The translations under genes were made by a program, and so were the position numbers. Below the pieces are notes generated by a model that was not told the origin of the DNA, did no database searches, and saw only the letters and a program-made list of their open reading frames with translations. Shown here piece after piece: positions 43,092 to 52,346 of a stretch of DNA of 64,000 bases (the first letter of the stretch is position 1; every line of letters begins with the position of its first letter). Source of the stretch: Mycobacterium sp. 3519A (GTDB taxonomy: Bacteria; Actinomycetota; Actinomycetes; Mycobacteriales; Mycobacteriaceae); contig NZ_OESG01000013.1 in assembly GCF_900240945.1 (NCBI RefSeq), positions 2,024,888 to 2,088,887 on the forward strand, written 5' to 3'.

Positions 43092-43993
43092 GACCGATCG
43101 CGATCATCGGCCCGACCGGCACCGGCAAGTCGGCGCTGGCGCTGACCGTCGCCGAGGAGGTCGGCGGGGAGATCGTGAACGCCGACGCGATGCAGCTGTA
43201 CCGCGGCATGGACATCGGCACGGCGAAGCTGCCGCAGGCGGAGCGCCGCGGCATCCCGCACCATCAGCTCGACGTCCTCGAGGTCACCGAAACGGCCACG
43301 GTCGCCCGCTACCAGCAGGCCGCGGCCGCCGACATCGAGGCGATCGCCGCCCGCGGCGCGGTCCCGGTGATCGTCGGGGGCTCGATGATGTACATCCAGT
43401 CGCTGCTCGACGCGTGGTCGTTCCCCGCCACCGATGCCGCCGTGCGCGCCAAATGGGAGGGCCGGCTGGCCGAGATCGGGGTGGGCGCCCTGCACCGGGA
43501 ACTGGCCCGCGTCGACGCCGACGCCGCGGCCTCGATCCTGCCGACCGACGGCCGCCGCATCGTGCGGGCCCTCGAGGTCGTCGAGTTGACGGGGCAGCCG
43601 TTCGCCGCGTCCGCGCCGGTGATCGGTGCGCCGCGCTGGGACACCGCAATCGTCGGATTAGATTGGGACACAACTGTTCTCGATGAGCGACTGGCCCAAC
43701 GCACCGACAAGATGTTCGCCGAGGGGCTGGTCGACGAGGTGCGCGGATTGTTGCGGCAAGGGCTGCGCGACGGGGTGACCGCGGCCCGTGCGCTCGGCTA
43801 CGCCCAGGTGATCGCCGACCTCGACGCGGGTGGGGACGGGTCGGCGGCCCGCGAGCCGACGTTCTTCGCCACCCGCCGCTACGTCCGCCGTCAGCGCTCC
43901 TGGTTCCGCCGCGACCACCGCATCACCTGGCTGGACGGCGGCGCCCCCGACAACGTCGAGCGCACGCTGCGGATATGGCGGCACGTATCCTGA
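43088..43993 (+). CDS. miaA: tRNA dimethylallyltransferase MiaA
   Basis: A 301-residue enzyme transferring a dimethylallyl group to A37 of tRNAs reading UNN codons. P-loop [12 protein letters not shown], substrate motif [31 protein letters not shown] and the C-terminal tRNA-binding [18 protein letters not shown]. The product is the substrate of MiaB, whose gene is nearby. The ATG overlaps the preceding stop by four bases. Confidence 0.96.
   Translation: MRPIAIIGPTGTGKSALALTVAEEVGGEIVNADAMQLYRGMDIGTAKLPQAERRGIPHHQLDVLEVTETATVARYQQAAAADIEAIAARGAVPVIVGGSMMYIQSLLDAWSFPATDAAVRAKWEGRLAEIGVGALHRELARVDADAAASILPTDGRRIVRALEVVELTGQPFAASAPVIGAPRWDTAIVGLDWDTTVLDERLAQRTDKMFAEGLVDEVRGLLRQGLRDGVTAARALGYAQVIADLDAGGDGSAAREPTFFATRRYVRRQRSWFRRDHRITWLDGGAPDNVERTLRIWRHVS
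43986..43991 (+). promoter_or_regulatory. -10 element, possible leaderless dapF promoter
   Basis: TATCCT overlaps the end of miaA and lies six bases before the dapF GTG (43998). Confidence 0.45.
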
Positions 43994-43997
43994 ACTC

Positions 43998-44858
43998 GTG
44001 GAATTCGCCAAAGGCCACGGCACGCAGAACGACTTCGTGCTGCTGCCGGACCCCGACGGCAGGCTGTCGCTGACGCCGGCCGGGGTGGCCGTGCTGTGCG
44101 ACCGGCGTCAGGGCCTCGGCGCCGACGGGGTGCTGCGGGTGACCAGGGCCGGTGTCGCCGGACTCGACCGACTGCCCGAAGGGGTGGCGGCCGACGACTG
44201 GTACATGGACTACCGCAACGCCGACGGGTCGGTTGCGCAGATGTGCGGCAACGGGGTTCGGGTGTTCGCTCACTACCTGCGGGCCAGCGGCCTGGAGAGC
44301 CGCGACGAGTTCACCGTCGGCTCACTGGCGGGTCCGCGTCCTGTGGTGCTGCACCGGTGGGACGACACCACCGCGGACGTCACAGTCGAAATGGGCAAGA
44401 CCAACCAACTCGGCACGGGGGAGGCCATCGTCGGCGGACGGCCGTTCGCCGGTCTGGCGGTCGACGTGGGCAACCCGCACCTGGCGTGCGTCGATGCGGA
44501 CCTGACGGTCGACGAACTCGCCGCGCTGGACGTCGCGGCGCCGGTGTCGTTCGACAGCGGGCAGTTTCCCGAAGGCGTCAACGTCGAGGTTTTGACCGCC
44601 CCACACGGGTCAGCGGTGTCGATGCGGGTACACGAACGGGGTGTCGGAGAAACCCGCTCGTGCGGCACCGGGACGGTCGCGGCGGCGGTCGCGGCGCTGG
44701 CGTACGAGGGTGCCACCACCGGCACACTGCTGGTGCGGATACCCGGCGGCGAGGTCACCGTCACCGTCACCGACGCCAGCAGCTTCCTGCGCGGCCCCTC
44801 GGTGCTGGTGGCGCGCGGCGAGGTGGCCGAGGAATGGTGGCGCATTGCGCAGCGTTAA
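43998..44858 (+). CDS. dapF: Diaminopimelate epimerase
   Basis: A 286-residue PLP-independent epimerase making meso-diaminopimelate for lysine and peptidoglycan. The two catalytic cysteines are visible in [14 protein letters not shown] and [28 protein letters not shown] is the N-terminal substrate motif and VGNPHLAC the middle one. GTG 43998, four bases after miaA, is supported by a leaderless-type -10. Normal length. Confidence 0.96.
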   Translation: MEFAKGHGTQNDFVLLPDPDGRLSLTPAGVAVLCDRRQGLGADGVLRVTRAGVAGLDRLPEGVAADDWYMDYRNADGSVAQMCGNGVRVFAHYLRASGLESRDEFTVGSLAGPRPVVLHRWDDTTADVTVEMGKTNQLGTGEAIVGGRPFAGLAVDVGNPHLACVDADLTVDELAALDVAAPVSFDSGQFPEGVNVEVLTAPHGSAVSMRVHERGVGETRSCGTGTVAAAVAALAYEGATTGTLLVRIPGGEVTVTVTDASSFLRGPSVLVARGEVAEEWWRIAQR

Positions 44859-44903
44859 TTCGGATGCAGGCGCACAGTCGACCGTGCAACTCTGTAATCA
44901 CTT

Positions 44904-46319
44904 ATGACCCATCCCGATTCTCGTTTCCACGACGCCCCCAGCGCGGGTGAGCTCGCACTCGAAGACCGCACGGCACTGCGCCGCGTGGCCGGTTTGTCGA
45001 CCGAACTGGCCGACGTCTCCGAGGTCGAGTACCGGCAGCTGCGGCTGGAACGCGTGGTGCTCGTCGGCGTCTGGACCGAAGGCAGCGCCAAGGACGCCGA
45101 AGCCAGCCTCGCCGAATTGGCCGCCCTCGCCGAAACCGCGGGCTCGGAGGTGCTCGAGGGGCTGATCCAGCGCCGCGACAAGCCCGACGCCTCGACCTAC
45201 ATCGGCTCGGGTAAGGCGCAGGAGCTGCGCGAGGTCGTGCTGGCCACCGGCGCCGACACCGTGATCTGCGACGGCGAGCTGAGCCCCGCGCAGCTGACCG
45301 CGCTGGAGAAGGCGGTCAAGGTCAAGGTCATCGACCGCACCGCGCTGATTCTCGACATCTTCGCCCAACACGCCACCAGCCGGGAAGGCAAGGCGCAGGT
45401 GGCCTACGCGCAGATGGAGTACATGCTGCCCCGGCTGCGCGGCTGGGGTGAATCGATGTCCCGGCAGGCCGGCGGGCGCGCGGGCGGCGCAGGCGGCGGC
45501 GTGGGTACGCGCGGTCCCGGTGAGACGAAGATCGAGACCGACCGCCGTCGCATCCGCGAGCGGATGTCCAAGTTGCGCCGTGAGATCAAGGACATGAAGC
45601 AGGTCCGCGACACCCAGCGCAGCAGGCGGCGGGCCAGCGACGTGCCGTCGATCGCGATCGTCGGGTACACCAACGCGGGGAAGTCCAGCCTGCTGAACGC
45701 GCTGACCGGCGCCGGCGTGCTCGTCGAGAACGCGTTGTTCGCCACGCTCGAACCCACCACGCGGCGTGGGGAATTCGCCGACGGGCGGCCGTTCGTGCTG
45801 ACGGACACGGTCGGGTTCGTCCGGCATCTGCCGACGCAGTTGGTCGAGGCGTTCCGCTCCACGCTGGAGGAAGTCGTCGACGCCGCGCTGCTCGTGCACG
45901 TGGTGGACGGCTCCGATGTGAATCCGCTGGCGCAGATCAACGCGGTGCGCCAAGTGGTCAACGAGGTGGTTGCTGACCACGACGGCAAGCCGGCACCAGA
46001 ACTGTTGGTGGTCAACAAGATCGACGCTGCAGACGGCCTCACGCTGGCCCAGCTGCGCAGTGCGCTGCCGGACGCGGTGTTCGTGTCCGCGCGCACCGGC
46101 GACGGCCTGGAGCGCCTGCAGCAGCGGATGGCCGAGTTGATCGAACCGACCGACAAGGTGGTCGACGTGACCATTCCGTACGACCGCGGCGACCTGGTCA
46201 ACAAGGTGCACGCCGACGGCCGCGTCGACGCCACCGAGCACACCGCCGACGGCACCAGAATCAAGGCCCGCGTGCCGATTCCGTTGGCCGCGAGCCTGCA
46301 AGAGTTCGCGACGTTCTAA
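44904..46319 (+). CDS. hflX: Ribosome-associated GTPase HflX
   Basis: A 471-residue GTPase that splits or rescues stalled ribosomes. N-terminal HflX domain (ERVVLVGVW ... ASTYIGSGKAQELRE), a Gly/Arg-rich linker with GTRGPGETKIETDRRRI, then the G domain: GYTNAGKSSLLNAL (G1), TLEPTTRR (G2), LTDTVGFV (G3) and NKIDAAD (G4). Normal length. The amidase gene begins on the base after its stop. Confidence 0.95.
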   Translation: MTHPDSRFHDAPSAGELALEDRTALRRVAGLSTELADVSEVEYRQLRLERVVLVGVWTEGSAKDAEASLAELAALAETAGSEVLEGLIQRRDKPDASTYIGSGKAQELREVVLATGADTVICDGELSPAQLTALEKAVKVKVIDRTALILDIFAQHATSREGKAQVAYAQMEYMLPRLRGWGESMSRQAGGRAGGAGGGVGTRGPGETKIETDRRRIRERMSKLRREIKDMKQVRDTQRSRRRASDVPSIAIVGYTNAGKSSLLNALTGAGVLVENALFATLEPTTRRGEFADGRPFVLTDTVGFVRHLPTQLVEAFRSTLEEVVDAALLVHVVDGSDVNPLAQINAVRQVVNEVVADHDGKPAPELLVVNKIDAADGLTLAQLRSALPDAVFVSARTGDGLERLQQRMAELIEPTDKVVDVTIPYDRGDLVNKVHADGRVDATEHTADGTRIKARVPIPLAASLQEFATF

Positions 46320-48005
46320 GTGGCGTTCGACGTCGTCGAAGCGTCCATCGCCGATCTGCGCGGCGCACTCGACTCGGGTCGGGTGACCGCCGTCGATCTG
46401 CTGGAAAGCTATCTGGACCGCATTGCGGTCTATGACCATGCCGGGATTCGGTTGAACGCCGTCGTCGTGATGAACCCGCAGGCCCGCGCCGACGCCGAGG
46501 CGTCCGACCAACGCCGGTCCCGCGGCGAAACGCGCGGCCCGCTGGACGGCATTCCCTATACGGCCAAGGACAGTTATCGGGCCCGCGGTCTCACCGTCGC
46601 GGCGGGCAGTCCGGCCTTCGCGGACCTGGTGGCGCAGCAGGACAGCTTCGTCATCGAGCGGTTACGCGATGCCGGCGCCGTGCTGATCGGGCTGACCAAC
46701 ATGCCGCCGATGGCCAACGGCGGCATGCAGCGCGGACTCTACGGACGCGCCGAAAGCCCGTACAACGCCGACTATCTCACCGCTGCCTTCGCGTCGGGTT
46801 CCTCCAACGGGTCCGGCACCGCCACGGCGGCGTCGTTGTGCGCGTTCGGCATCGGCGAGGAAACGTGGTCGTCCGGTCGCGCTCCGGCGTCCAACAACGC
46901 GTTGTGCGCGTACACGCCGTCGCGCGGCATCATCTCGGTCCGCGGTGGCTGGCCGCTGGTGCCGACGATGGATGTCGTTGTGCCACATACCAGGACGATG
47001 GCCGACATGTTCGAGGTGCTCGACGTGATCGTCGCCGACGATCCGGTGACGCGCGGCGACTTCTGGCGCAGCCAACCGTGGGTGGCGTTGCCGCGGCCCA
47101 GCCAGGTGCGGCCCGCGTCGTATCGGCAATTGGCCCCAGCCAGCCTCGGGAGACGGCGATTCGGTGTGCCGCGCATGTACATCAATGCCGACCCGGACGC
47201 GGGGACCGCCGAACGGCCCGGCATCGGCGGCCCGACCGGACAGCGCATCGAGACGCGACCGTCGGTGCTGGCGTTGTTCGAAGCGGCGCGACGCGATCTG
47301 GAGGCGGCAGGCGCCGACGTCGTGGAGGTCGACTTCCCGGTGGTCAGCAATTACGAAGGCGACAGGCCGGGCGCGCCAACGATTTTCACCCGCGGCCTGG
47401 TCAGTCCCGACTATCTGGCCAGGGAATTGCTCGACCTGAGCGCATGGGCGTGGGACGACTTCCTCGCCGACAACGGCGACCCGCACCTGCACCGGTTGGC
47501 CGACGTGGACGGCGCGCGGATCTTCCCGCACCCGCAAGGTGCGCTGCCCGACCGCTACACCGGGTTCGACGACGACATCGCGAGCTATCCCGCGCACGTC
47601 AGAAACCACCCGGTCGAGTCCTTCCTCGACATCCCGGACCTGGCGGACGGTGTGCGCGGCCTCGAGCAGACGCGGCGCCTGGATCTCGAAGACTGGATGG
47701 ACGGTCTGGGCCTGGACGCGGTGATCTTCCCCGCGGTCGCCGACGTCGGCCCGGCGAACATGGATGTCGACGAATCGTCGGCCGACCTGGGGTGGCGCAA
47801 CGGTGTGTGGGTGGCCAACGGCAACCTGGCGATACGCCACCTCGGCATTCCGACGGTGACCGTGCCGATGGGCACCATGGCCGACATCGGCATGCCGGTG
47901 GGGCTCACGCTGGCCGGGCGCGCCTACGACGATGTCGCGTTGTTGCGGTTCGGCGCCGCGTTCGAGGCGACCGGCACGCGGCGGACGTCACCGGCGCGCA
48001 CATAG
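46320..48005 (+). CDS. Amidase-signature family protein
   Basis: A 561-residue amidase. The catalytic triad Ser-cisSer-Lys fits K83 (IPYTAKDSY), S161 (ASGSSNGSG) and S185 (GEETWSSGRAPAS). The signature differs from the usual GTDTGGSIR in having Trp183 for the first Gly, so the substrate may be unusual. TVPMGTMADIGMPVGLTLAGRAYDD is the C-terminal family block. GTG 46320 directly follows the hflX stop with no gap. This gene is not part of the M. tuberculosis order here. Confidence 0.85.
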   Translation: MAFDVVEASIADLRGALDSGRVTAVDLLESYLDRIAVYDHAGIRLNAVVVMNPQARADAEASDQRRSRGETRGPLDGIPYTAKDSYRARGLTVAAGSPAFADLVAQQDSFVIERLRDAGAVLIGLTNMPPMANGGMQRGLYGRAESPYNADYLTAAFASGSSNGSGTATAASLCAFGIGEETWSSGRAPASNNALCAYTPSRGIISVRGGWPLVPTMDVVVPHTRTMADMFEVLDVIVADDPVTRGDFWRSQPWVALPRPSQVRPASYRQLAPASLGRRRFGVPRMYINADPDAGTAERPGIGGPTGQRIETRPSVLALFEAARRDLEAAGADVVEVDFPVVSNYEGDRPGAPTIFTRGLVSPDYLARELLDLSAWAWDDFLADNGDPHLHRLADVDGARIFPHPQGALPDRYTGFDDDIASYPAHVRNHPVESFLDIPDLADGVRGLEQTRRLDLEDWMDGLGLDAVIFPAVADVGPANMDVDESSADLGWRNGVWVANGNLAIRHLGIPTVTVPMGTMADIGMPVGLTLAGRAYDDVALLRFGAAFEATGTRRTSPART

Positions 48006-48130
48006 CGCAGCGAATCCGGTTTGCCCGCATTTGCCGAGTAAATAGACGGTCACGTCAGTTAGTAGCTACTTAGCCGCGTTTGCATCGTTGACGCATGCGA
48101 AAAACAGCGGTTCTAGCTCGGGTTTTCGTG

Positions 48131-48155
48131 GTTGACACGCCGTTCATCCGGGTAG
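48131..48155 (+). promoter_or_regulatory. SigF-like promoter before the GvpL/F gene
   Basis: GTTG, 15 bases, GGGTAG resembles the mycobacterial SigF consensus GTTT-N15-17-GGGTA, 23 bases before the ATG. The -35 part has one mismatch. Confidence 0.4.
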
Positions 48156-48177
48156 TGATGAGGGCGAGCGGAGGAGT

Positions 48178-48984
48178 ATGTCAAAGCAATCAGAGGTTGC
48201 CGACGCTGATCGCGGAGTCTGGGTGTACGCGATCGGGCGCGCCGAGGACGCTGCGGAGCGGGCAGCGAGCCTGTCCGGGGTGGCCGGCGAACAGGTCCGT
48301 GCGGTCGTGGCGGGCGGCCTGGCCGCCGCCGTCGGGACGGTGAACCTCGAGGAGTTCAGGGGAGCGCGACTGCGCCGCACCTTCGAGGACGTCGACGTGT
48401 TCGCCCCCAAGGCGCGAGCGCACAACGCGATCGTCAGCGCCTTCCGTCGCGGCGGGCCGGTGATTCCGGTGCGGCTGGGCACCATCTACCGCGACGACCG
48501 GCGCGTCAGCCAACTGCTGCTGAACGAGCACGACGACATGGTGGCCGCGCTGCGCCGGGTCTCGGGGCGTGACGAGCTCGGCGTCAAGGCATACGCCGAT
48601 CCGAGAAGCCTGGCGCTGCAGGGGGATCTGGTCAACTCGGAGGCGACCGACCCCCTGTCGCGTGTGCCCTACCTGTTGCGCAGGAGACGGCAACTGGCCG
48701 CGCAGCAGGAGGGCTACCGGTTGGCGTCGGCCGAAGCGGACCGGGTACACGCGATGTTATTGCGTTGCGCCGTCGACGGTAAGCGCAAACCGCCATTGGA
48801 GAAGCATGTCACGAACAAGGGACCGTGGACGTTGCTCAACGGCTCGTATCTGGTGGACAAAGACGTCGTCGGATTGTTCATGGAGACCGTGACTGCGCTC
48901 GAAAGGTCAACTGCCAGAATCAGACTCGAAGTAACGGGGCCGTGGCCGCCGTATTCGTTCGCCGACGATCTGGTTGCGATCTGA
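48178..48984 (+). CDS. GvpL/GvpF-family gas-vesicle-type protein
   Basis: A 268-residue protein of the GvpL/GvpF family, normally an accessory part of gas vesicle assembly. Family features: VWVYAIGRAEDA at the start, VRAVVAGGLAAAVG, FAPKARAHNAIVSAFRRGGPVIPVRLGTIY, and LNGSYLVDKDVVGLF with a C-terminal GPWPPYSFADDL (the usual GPWPPYSF ending). GGAGGAG precedes the ATG. No GvpA, GvpN or other gvp gene lies in the window, so it is an orphan here; a stress role is possible, given the SigF-like promoter. Confidence 0.85.
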   Translation: MSKQSEVADADRGVWVYAIGRAEDAAERAASLSGVAGEQVRAVVAGGLAAAVGTVNLEEFRGARLRRTFEDVDVFAPKARAHNAIVSAFRRGGPVIPVRLGTIYRDDRRVSQLLLNEHDDMVAALRRVSGRDELGVKAYADPRSLALQGDLVNSEATDPLSRVPYLLRRRRQLAAQQEGYRLASAEADRVHAMLLRCAVDGKRKPPLEKHVTNKGPWTLLNGSYLVDKDVVGLFMETVTALERSTARIRLEVTGPWPPYSFADDLVAI

Positions 48985-48995
48985 CCCCAGGCGAA

Positions 48996-49030
48996 AGGCG
49001 CAAGGCACCCCTCGGGTTCGCCTTGCGCCT
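48996..49030. terminator. Bidirectional hairpin terminator
   Basis: AGGCGCAAGGC (48996-49006) and its exact complement GCCTTGCGCCT (49020-49030) form an 11-bp perfect stem with a 13-base loop between the convergent ends of the GvpL/F and CsbD-like genes. Confidence 0.65.
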
Positions 49031-49044
49031 ATCGCGGTCCGGTG

Positions 49045-49287
49045 TCAGCGCTGTTCGGCTTCCTGGCGCTTCTCAGCGGTCTTGGCTGCGGCGCGGGCAC
49101 TTTCGGCCTCGGCCTCTTTCTGAGCGGCATTGCGCTGTGCGTCGGCCTTGTCCTGCTGGGCCTGGCCCTCGCGGTAGAGATCGTCGCGGCCAGCGACTGC
49201 GCCGAGCACCTCTTTGGCCTTACCCTTCACACCCTCGACAACGCCTTTGACGGCTTCCTCGGGTCCACTGTTGTTCTTGTCCGACAT
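49045..49287 (-). CDS. CsbD-like / microaggregate-binding protein 1 family
   Basis: An 80-residue small hydrophilic protein. MSDKNNSGPEEAVKGVVEGVKGKAKEVLGAV shows the CsbD-like core, followed by a highly charged Ala/Glu/Gln/Lys helix (AEAESARAAAKTAEKRQEAEQ). CsbD-type proteins are general-stress proteins; mycobacterial relatives are annotated as microaggregate-binding protein. GGAGGAA lies six bases before the ATG at 49287. Convergent with the GvpL/F gene across a strong terminator. Confidence 0.75.
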   Translation of the reverse strand: MSDKNNSGPEEAVKGVVEGVKGKAKEVLGAVAGRDDLYREGQAQQDKADAQRNAAQKEAEAESARAAAKTAEKRQEAEQR

Positions 49288-49368
49288 GGCAGGTTCCTCC
49301 CTGTCAATCCGATGGTGACTGCGGAGTTCCCAATCGAAGCGCTTTGCCAAACATCGGCGTGCGTTAGC

Positions 49369-49872
49369 TCACACGGTGTCGAGCAAATCTTCCGCCGCGG
49401 CGGCCATCACTTTCCGCGCCAGTTCAGCCTTGAGCTCGTCGAGGCGCGCCTCCTGCGCCTCGGTGCGGGCCTGATTGCGGGCGAGATCGATGAACTCGTC
49501 GGTGACGAAGCCGTCGCGCAGCAGCAGGGCGACCGTGCGGCCACCCACCTCGACTTCGAACACGAAGTCTTCCAACAGTCGGCCGCGGTCCCCACGCACC
49601 AGGTTCCGGTCGATGAGGTAGCGGCCGTCGGACACCGCTCGGGTGACCGCCTCGAATCCGTCGCGCGCACCGGGACCTCGAAAGGCGGTGCGTATCTTGA
49701 CCGATCGACGATCGGGCACAGCGCCGGGGGAGAGCACGGCGAAGGCGCGCTGCAACACCTTGAACGCCATGGCAACGCCTGCGGGGGAGTGCGGTCCGTG
49801 GTAGCGCATCATGTCGTCGAACGTGAAACTCAGTGTCTTGCCACGTTCCTCGACGATGATCGCCTCGGTCAT
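49369..49872 (-). CDS. FmdE-like protein coupled to a molybdoenzyme
   Basis: A 167-residue protein. MMRYHGPHSPAGVAMAFKVLQRA and GPGARDGFEAVTRAVSDGRYLID resemble the N-terminal FmdE (formylmethanofuran dehydrogenase E) blocks HGHxCPGxAxGY and DGIQxxTGC, but the cysteines are missing. The C-terminus is a charged helix (RTEAQEARLDELKAELARK). It overlaps the molybdoenzyme gene by four bases (49869-49872), so it may be its partner or chaperone. FmdE likeness is by eye and uncertain. Confidence 0.65.
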   Translation of the reverse strand: MTEAIIVEERGKTLSFTFDDMMRYHGPHSPAGVAMAFKVLQRAFAVLSPGAVPDRRSVKIRTAFRGPGARDGFEAVTRAVSDGRYLIDRNLVRGDRGRLLEDFVFEVEVGGRTVALLLRDGFVTDEFIDLARNQARTEAQEARLDELKAELARKVMAAAAEDLLDTV

Positions 49873-52157
49873 CGATCGACGATCACCGGCGGCTCGTGGG
49901 CGCGCACCGGCGGGAGCGGGCCGGTGAACTTCTCCACCTGCACCAGCACGTGCGCACCGGTACAGCCCTGGGCGAGGGCCGATGTGCCGATGTCGTCGGT
50001 CAGCACGTTCGGATTACCGTGCACACACATGGCGTCCGGGTCGGCGGGATCCTCCGGATCGAACCACGCCCCGGTCGACAGTTGCACCACGGCGCGGCGC
50101 AGCCGGTCGTCGGTCACCACGCCGGCGAGACAGGCGCCGCGATCGTTGAACACCCGCACCACATCCCCATCGGCCAGGCGACGCTCTGCCGCGTCGGCTG
50201 GATGCATCCGAATCGGTTCGCGCCCTTGTACTTTCGAGGCGGTGCTGACCGCGCCGATGTCGAGCTGACTGTGCAGCCGGGTCGCGGGCTGGTTGGCCAG
50301 CAGATGCAGCGGATACCGGGCCGCCCGAGCGCCGCCGAGCCATTCGGACGGCTCGAACCACGCCGGGTGGCCGGCGCAGTCGGCATAGCCGAAGGCGTCG
50401 ATGTCGGCGGAAAAGATCTCGATGCGCCCGCTCGGGGTGTTCAGCCGGTGCGTTTTCGGGTCGGCGCGAAAGTCGGCCAGCAGCGTCAGACCGTTCTGGG
50501 TGGGCAGCCGTAGTCGCCCCATCGCCCAGAACTCGTCGAATGTCGGCACCCCGAAATCCAGTCCCGTCGCCCACTTGTCGTACATGTGCGCGAGCCACTG
50601 CCTGGCGGTGCGGCCCTCGGTGAACTGCTCGCCGAAGCCGAGCGCGTCGGCCAGCGCGGCGAAGGTGGTGTAGTCGTCGCGGGACTGCGCATAGGGTTCG
50701 ACCAGTTTGGGCATCGCCATCAGGACCGGGTCGTTGCGGGACCCGGAGTAGTCGTCGCGCTCGTAGGCGGTGGTTGACGGGACGACGATATCGGCATGTT
50801 TCGCCATCGCAGTCCAGTACTGCTCGTGCACCACGACGGTGTCGACGCGGCCGAGCGCGCGCCGCAACCGCGGAATGTTCTGGTGGTGATGAAACGGGTT
50901 GCCGCCCGCCCAGTACACCAACTTGATGTCGGGATAGGTCAGGCGGCGCCCGTTGTAGTCGAACTGTTCGCCGGGGTGCAGCAGCATGTCGCTGACAGCT
51001 GCGACCGGGATGAACGTCTGCACCGGATTGGGGCCCTGCGGCAAGGCGGGCAGCCCGAAACGCAGTGGCGGCAGCCCCGGTTCGTTCATCGAGCCGTAGC
51101 CGTGCCCGAAACCTCCTCCCGGAAGGCCGATCTGGCCGAGCATCGCGGCCAGCGTCAGTCCCATCCACGGGGCCTGTTCGCCGTGCCGGATCCGTTGCAG
51201 CGACCAACTGACGGTGACGATCGTGCGCTGCGCGGCCATCCGCCGCGCCAGCGCGGTCAGGTCGTCGGCGGCCAGCCCGCAGATTTGCGACGCCCATTGC
51301 GGCGATTTCGCGACGCCGTCGTCGAGGCCGAGCAGATAGCGCTCGAAACGGTCGTAGCCCGTGCAGTAGGTGTCCAGGAACTCGCGGTCGACGAGCGACT
51401 CGGTGGCCAGTACATAGCCGAGCGCCAGCATCACGGCGACATCGGTGCCGGGCACCGGAGCATGCCATTCACAGTCGCCCTCGACGTCGTCGCGCAGCGG
51501 CGAGAACGACACGATGCGTCCGCCGCGGTCACGGAACCGTTTTAGCGCGGCGCGGGCCGGGTGACCGGTGGTGCCGCCGTGATTGGTGCCGGTGTTCTTC
51601 AGCGCCAGGCCGCCGAAACAGACCAGCAGATCGGTGTTTTCGACGATGACGTCCCACGCGGTGGAGCGCTTGAACAGATCGTCGTGGGTGCCGACCACCC
51701 GTGGCATGATGACACCGGTGGCGCCGAGGCTGTAGGAGTGTCGCGAAAACGTGTATCCGCCAAGAAGTTTGAGAAATCTGTGCACTTGGCTCTGCGCGTG
51801 GTGGAAGCGGCCCGCGCTGCCCCAGCCGTAGGAGCCGCCGTAAATCGCCTCGTTGCCGTGTGTGTCGACGCCCCGCCGCAACTCACCGGCGAGCAGATCG
51901 GTGAGTTCGTCCCATGAGACGGCGACGAACTCGTCGGCACCGCGGCGTGTCGTCGGACCGGGGCCGTCGCGCAACCAGCCGCGCCGGACCGCAGGCGTGG
52001 CGATTCTGGCGCGATGCCGGATGGCGCCGGGCAGGTTGCCGAGCAGCGGGGACGGATCGGTGTCGCCGTCGAGTGGGGTGACGGTCGCGATGTCGCCTGC
52101 CCCGATCGCCGCGGAGAAGCCGCCCCAGTGAGCAAGGCTCGTCCGGGCATAGATCAT
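49869..52157 (-). CDS. bisC: Molybdopterin oxidoreductase, BisC/DMSO-reductase type
   Basis: A 762-residue bis-MGD molybdoenzyme of the biotin sulfoxide/TMAO/DMSO reductase group. It lacks an N-terminal Fe-S Cys motif and a Tat signal, as cytoplasmic BisC does. YGGSYGWGSAGRFHHAQSQ and the likely Mo-ligand Ser in RHSYSLGATG are seen; then VCFGGLALKN, GGNPFHHHQN, and the C-terminal MGD-binding NDRGACLAGV and HGNPNVLTDD. The likely reaction is reduction of an S- or N-oxide such as methionine or biotin sulfoxide. ATG 52157 (MIYARTSLAHWG). Confidence 0.9.
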   Translation of the reverse strand: MIYARTSLAHWGGFSAAIGAGDIATVTPLDGDTDPSPLLGNLPGAIRHRARIATPAVRRGWLRDGPGPTTRRGADEFVAVSWDELTDLLAGELRRGVDTHGNEAIYGGSYGWGSAGRFHHAQSQVHRFLKLLGGYTFSRHSYSLGATGVIMPRVVGTHDDLFKRSTAWDVIVENTDLLVCFGGLALKNTGTNHGGTTGHPARAALKRFRDRGGRIVSFSPLRDDVEGDCEWHAPVPGTDVAVMLALGYVLATESLVDREFLDTYCTGYDRFERYLLGLDDGVAKSPQWASQICGLAADDLTALARRMAAQRTIVTVSWSLQRIRHGEQAPWMGLTLAAMLGQIGLPGGGFGHGYGSMNEPGLPPLRFGLPALPQGPNPVQTFIPVAAVSDMLLHPGEQFDYNGRRLTYPDIKLVYWAGGNPFHHHQNIPRLRRALGRVDTVVVHEQYWTAMAKHADIVVPSTTAYERDDYSGSRNDPVLMAMPKLVEPYAQSRDDYTTFAALADALGFGEQFTEGRTARQWLAHMYDKWATGLDFGVPTFDEFWAMGRLRLPTQNGLTLLADFRADPKTHRLNTPSGRIEIFSADIDAFGYADCAGHPAWFEPSEWLGGARAARYPLHLLANQPATRLHSQLDIGAVSTASKVQGREPIRMHPADAAERRLADGDVVRVFNDRGACLAGVVTDDRLRRAVVQLSTGAWFDPEDPADPDAMCVHGNPNVLTDDIGTSALAQGCTGAHVLVQVEKFTGPLPPVRAHEPPVIVDR

Positions 52158-52346
52158 GCCGCGAATTCTAGGGCGCTGGCCTGTGCGCCCGAATCGCCGA
52201 AACGGACGTTTCGCAGGGAAAGTGCGAGTCGACGTCTGCAAAACGTCGATGTCGGCGAAGCCCAGCCGGCCCAGGCCTCGCCCAACCATCCGGTTGGGTG
52301 GGGTACGGTACCGGTAACAGCCCGTACCAACTCATGGAGGTCCGCC

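Noticed and set aside
49288..49368. SigF or SigE promoter before the CsbD-like gene
   Set aside because: GTTT-N17-GGGAAC is present on the minus strand, but the -10 lacks GGGTA and no CGTT follows at SigE spacing.
52285..52320. Operator-like palindrome CGGTACCG before fadE20
   Set aside because: Only eight bases are symmetric and no known repressor consensus fits well enough to name.
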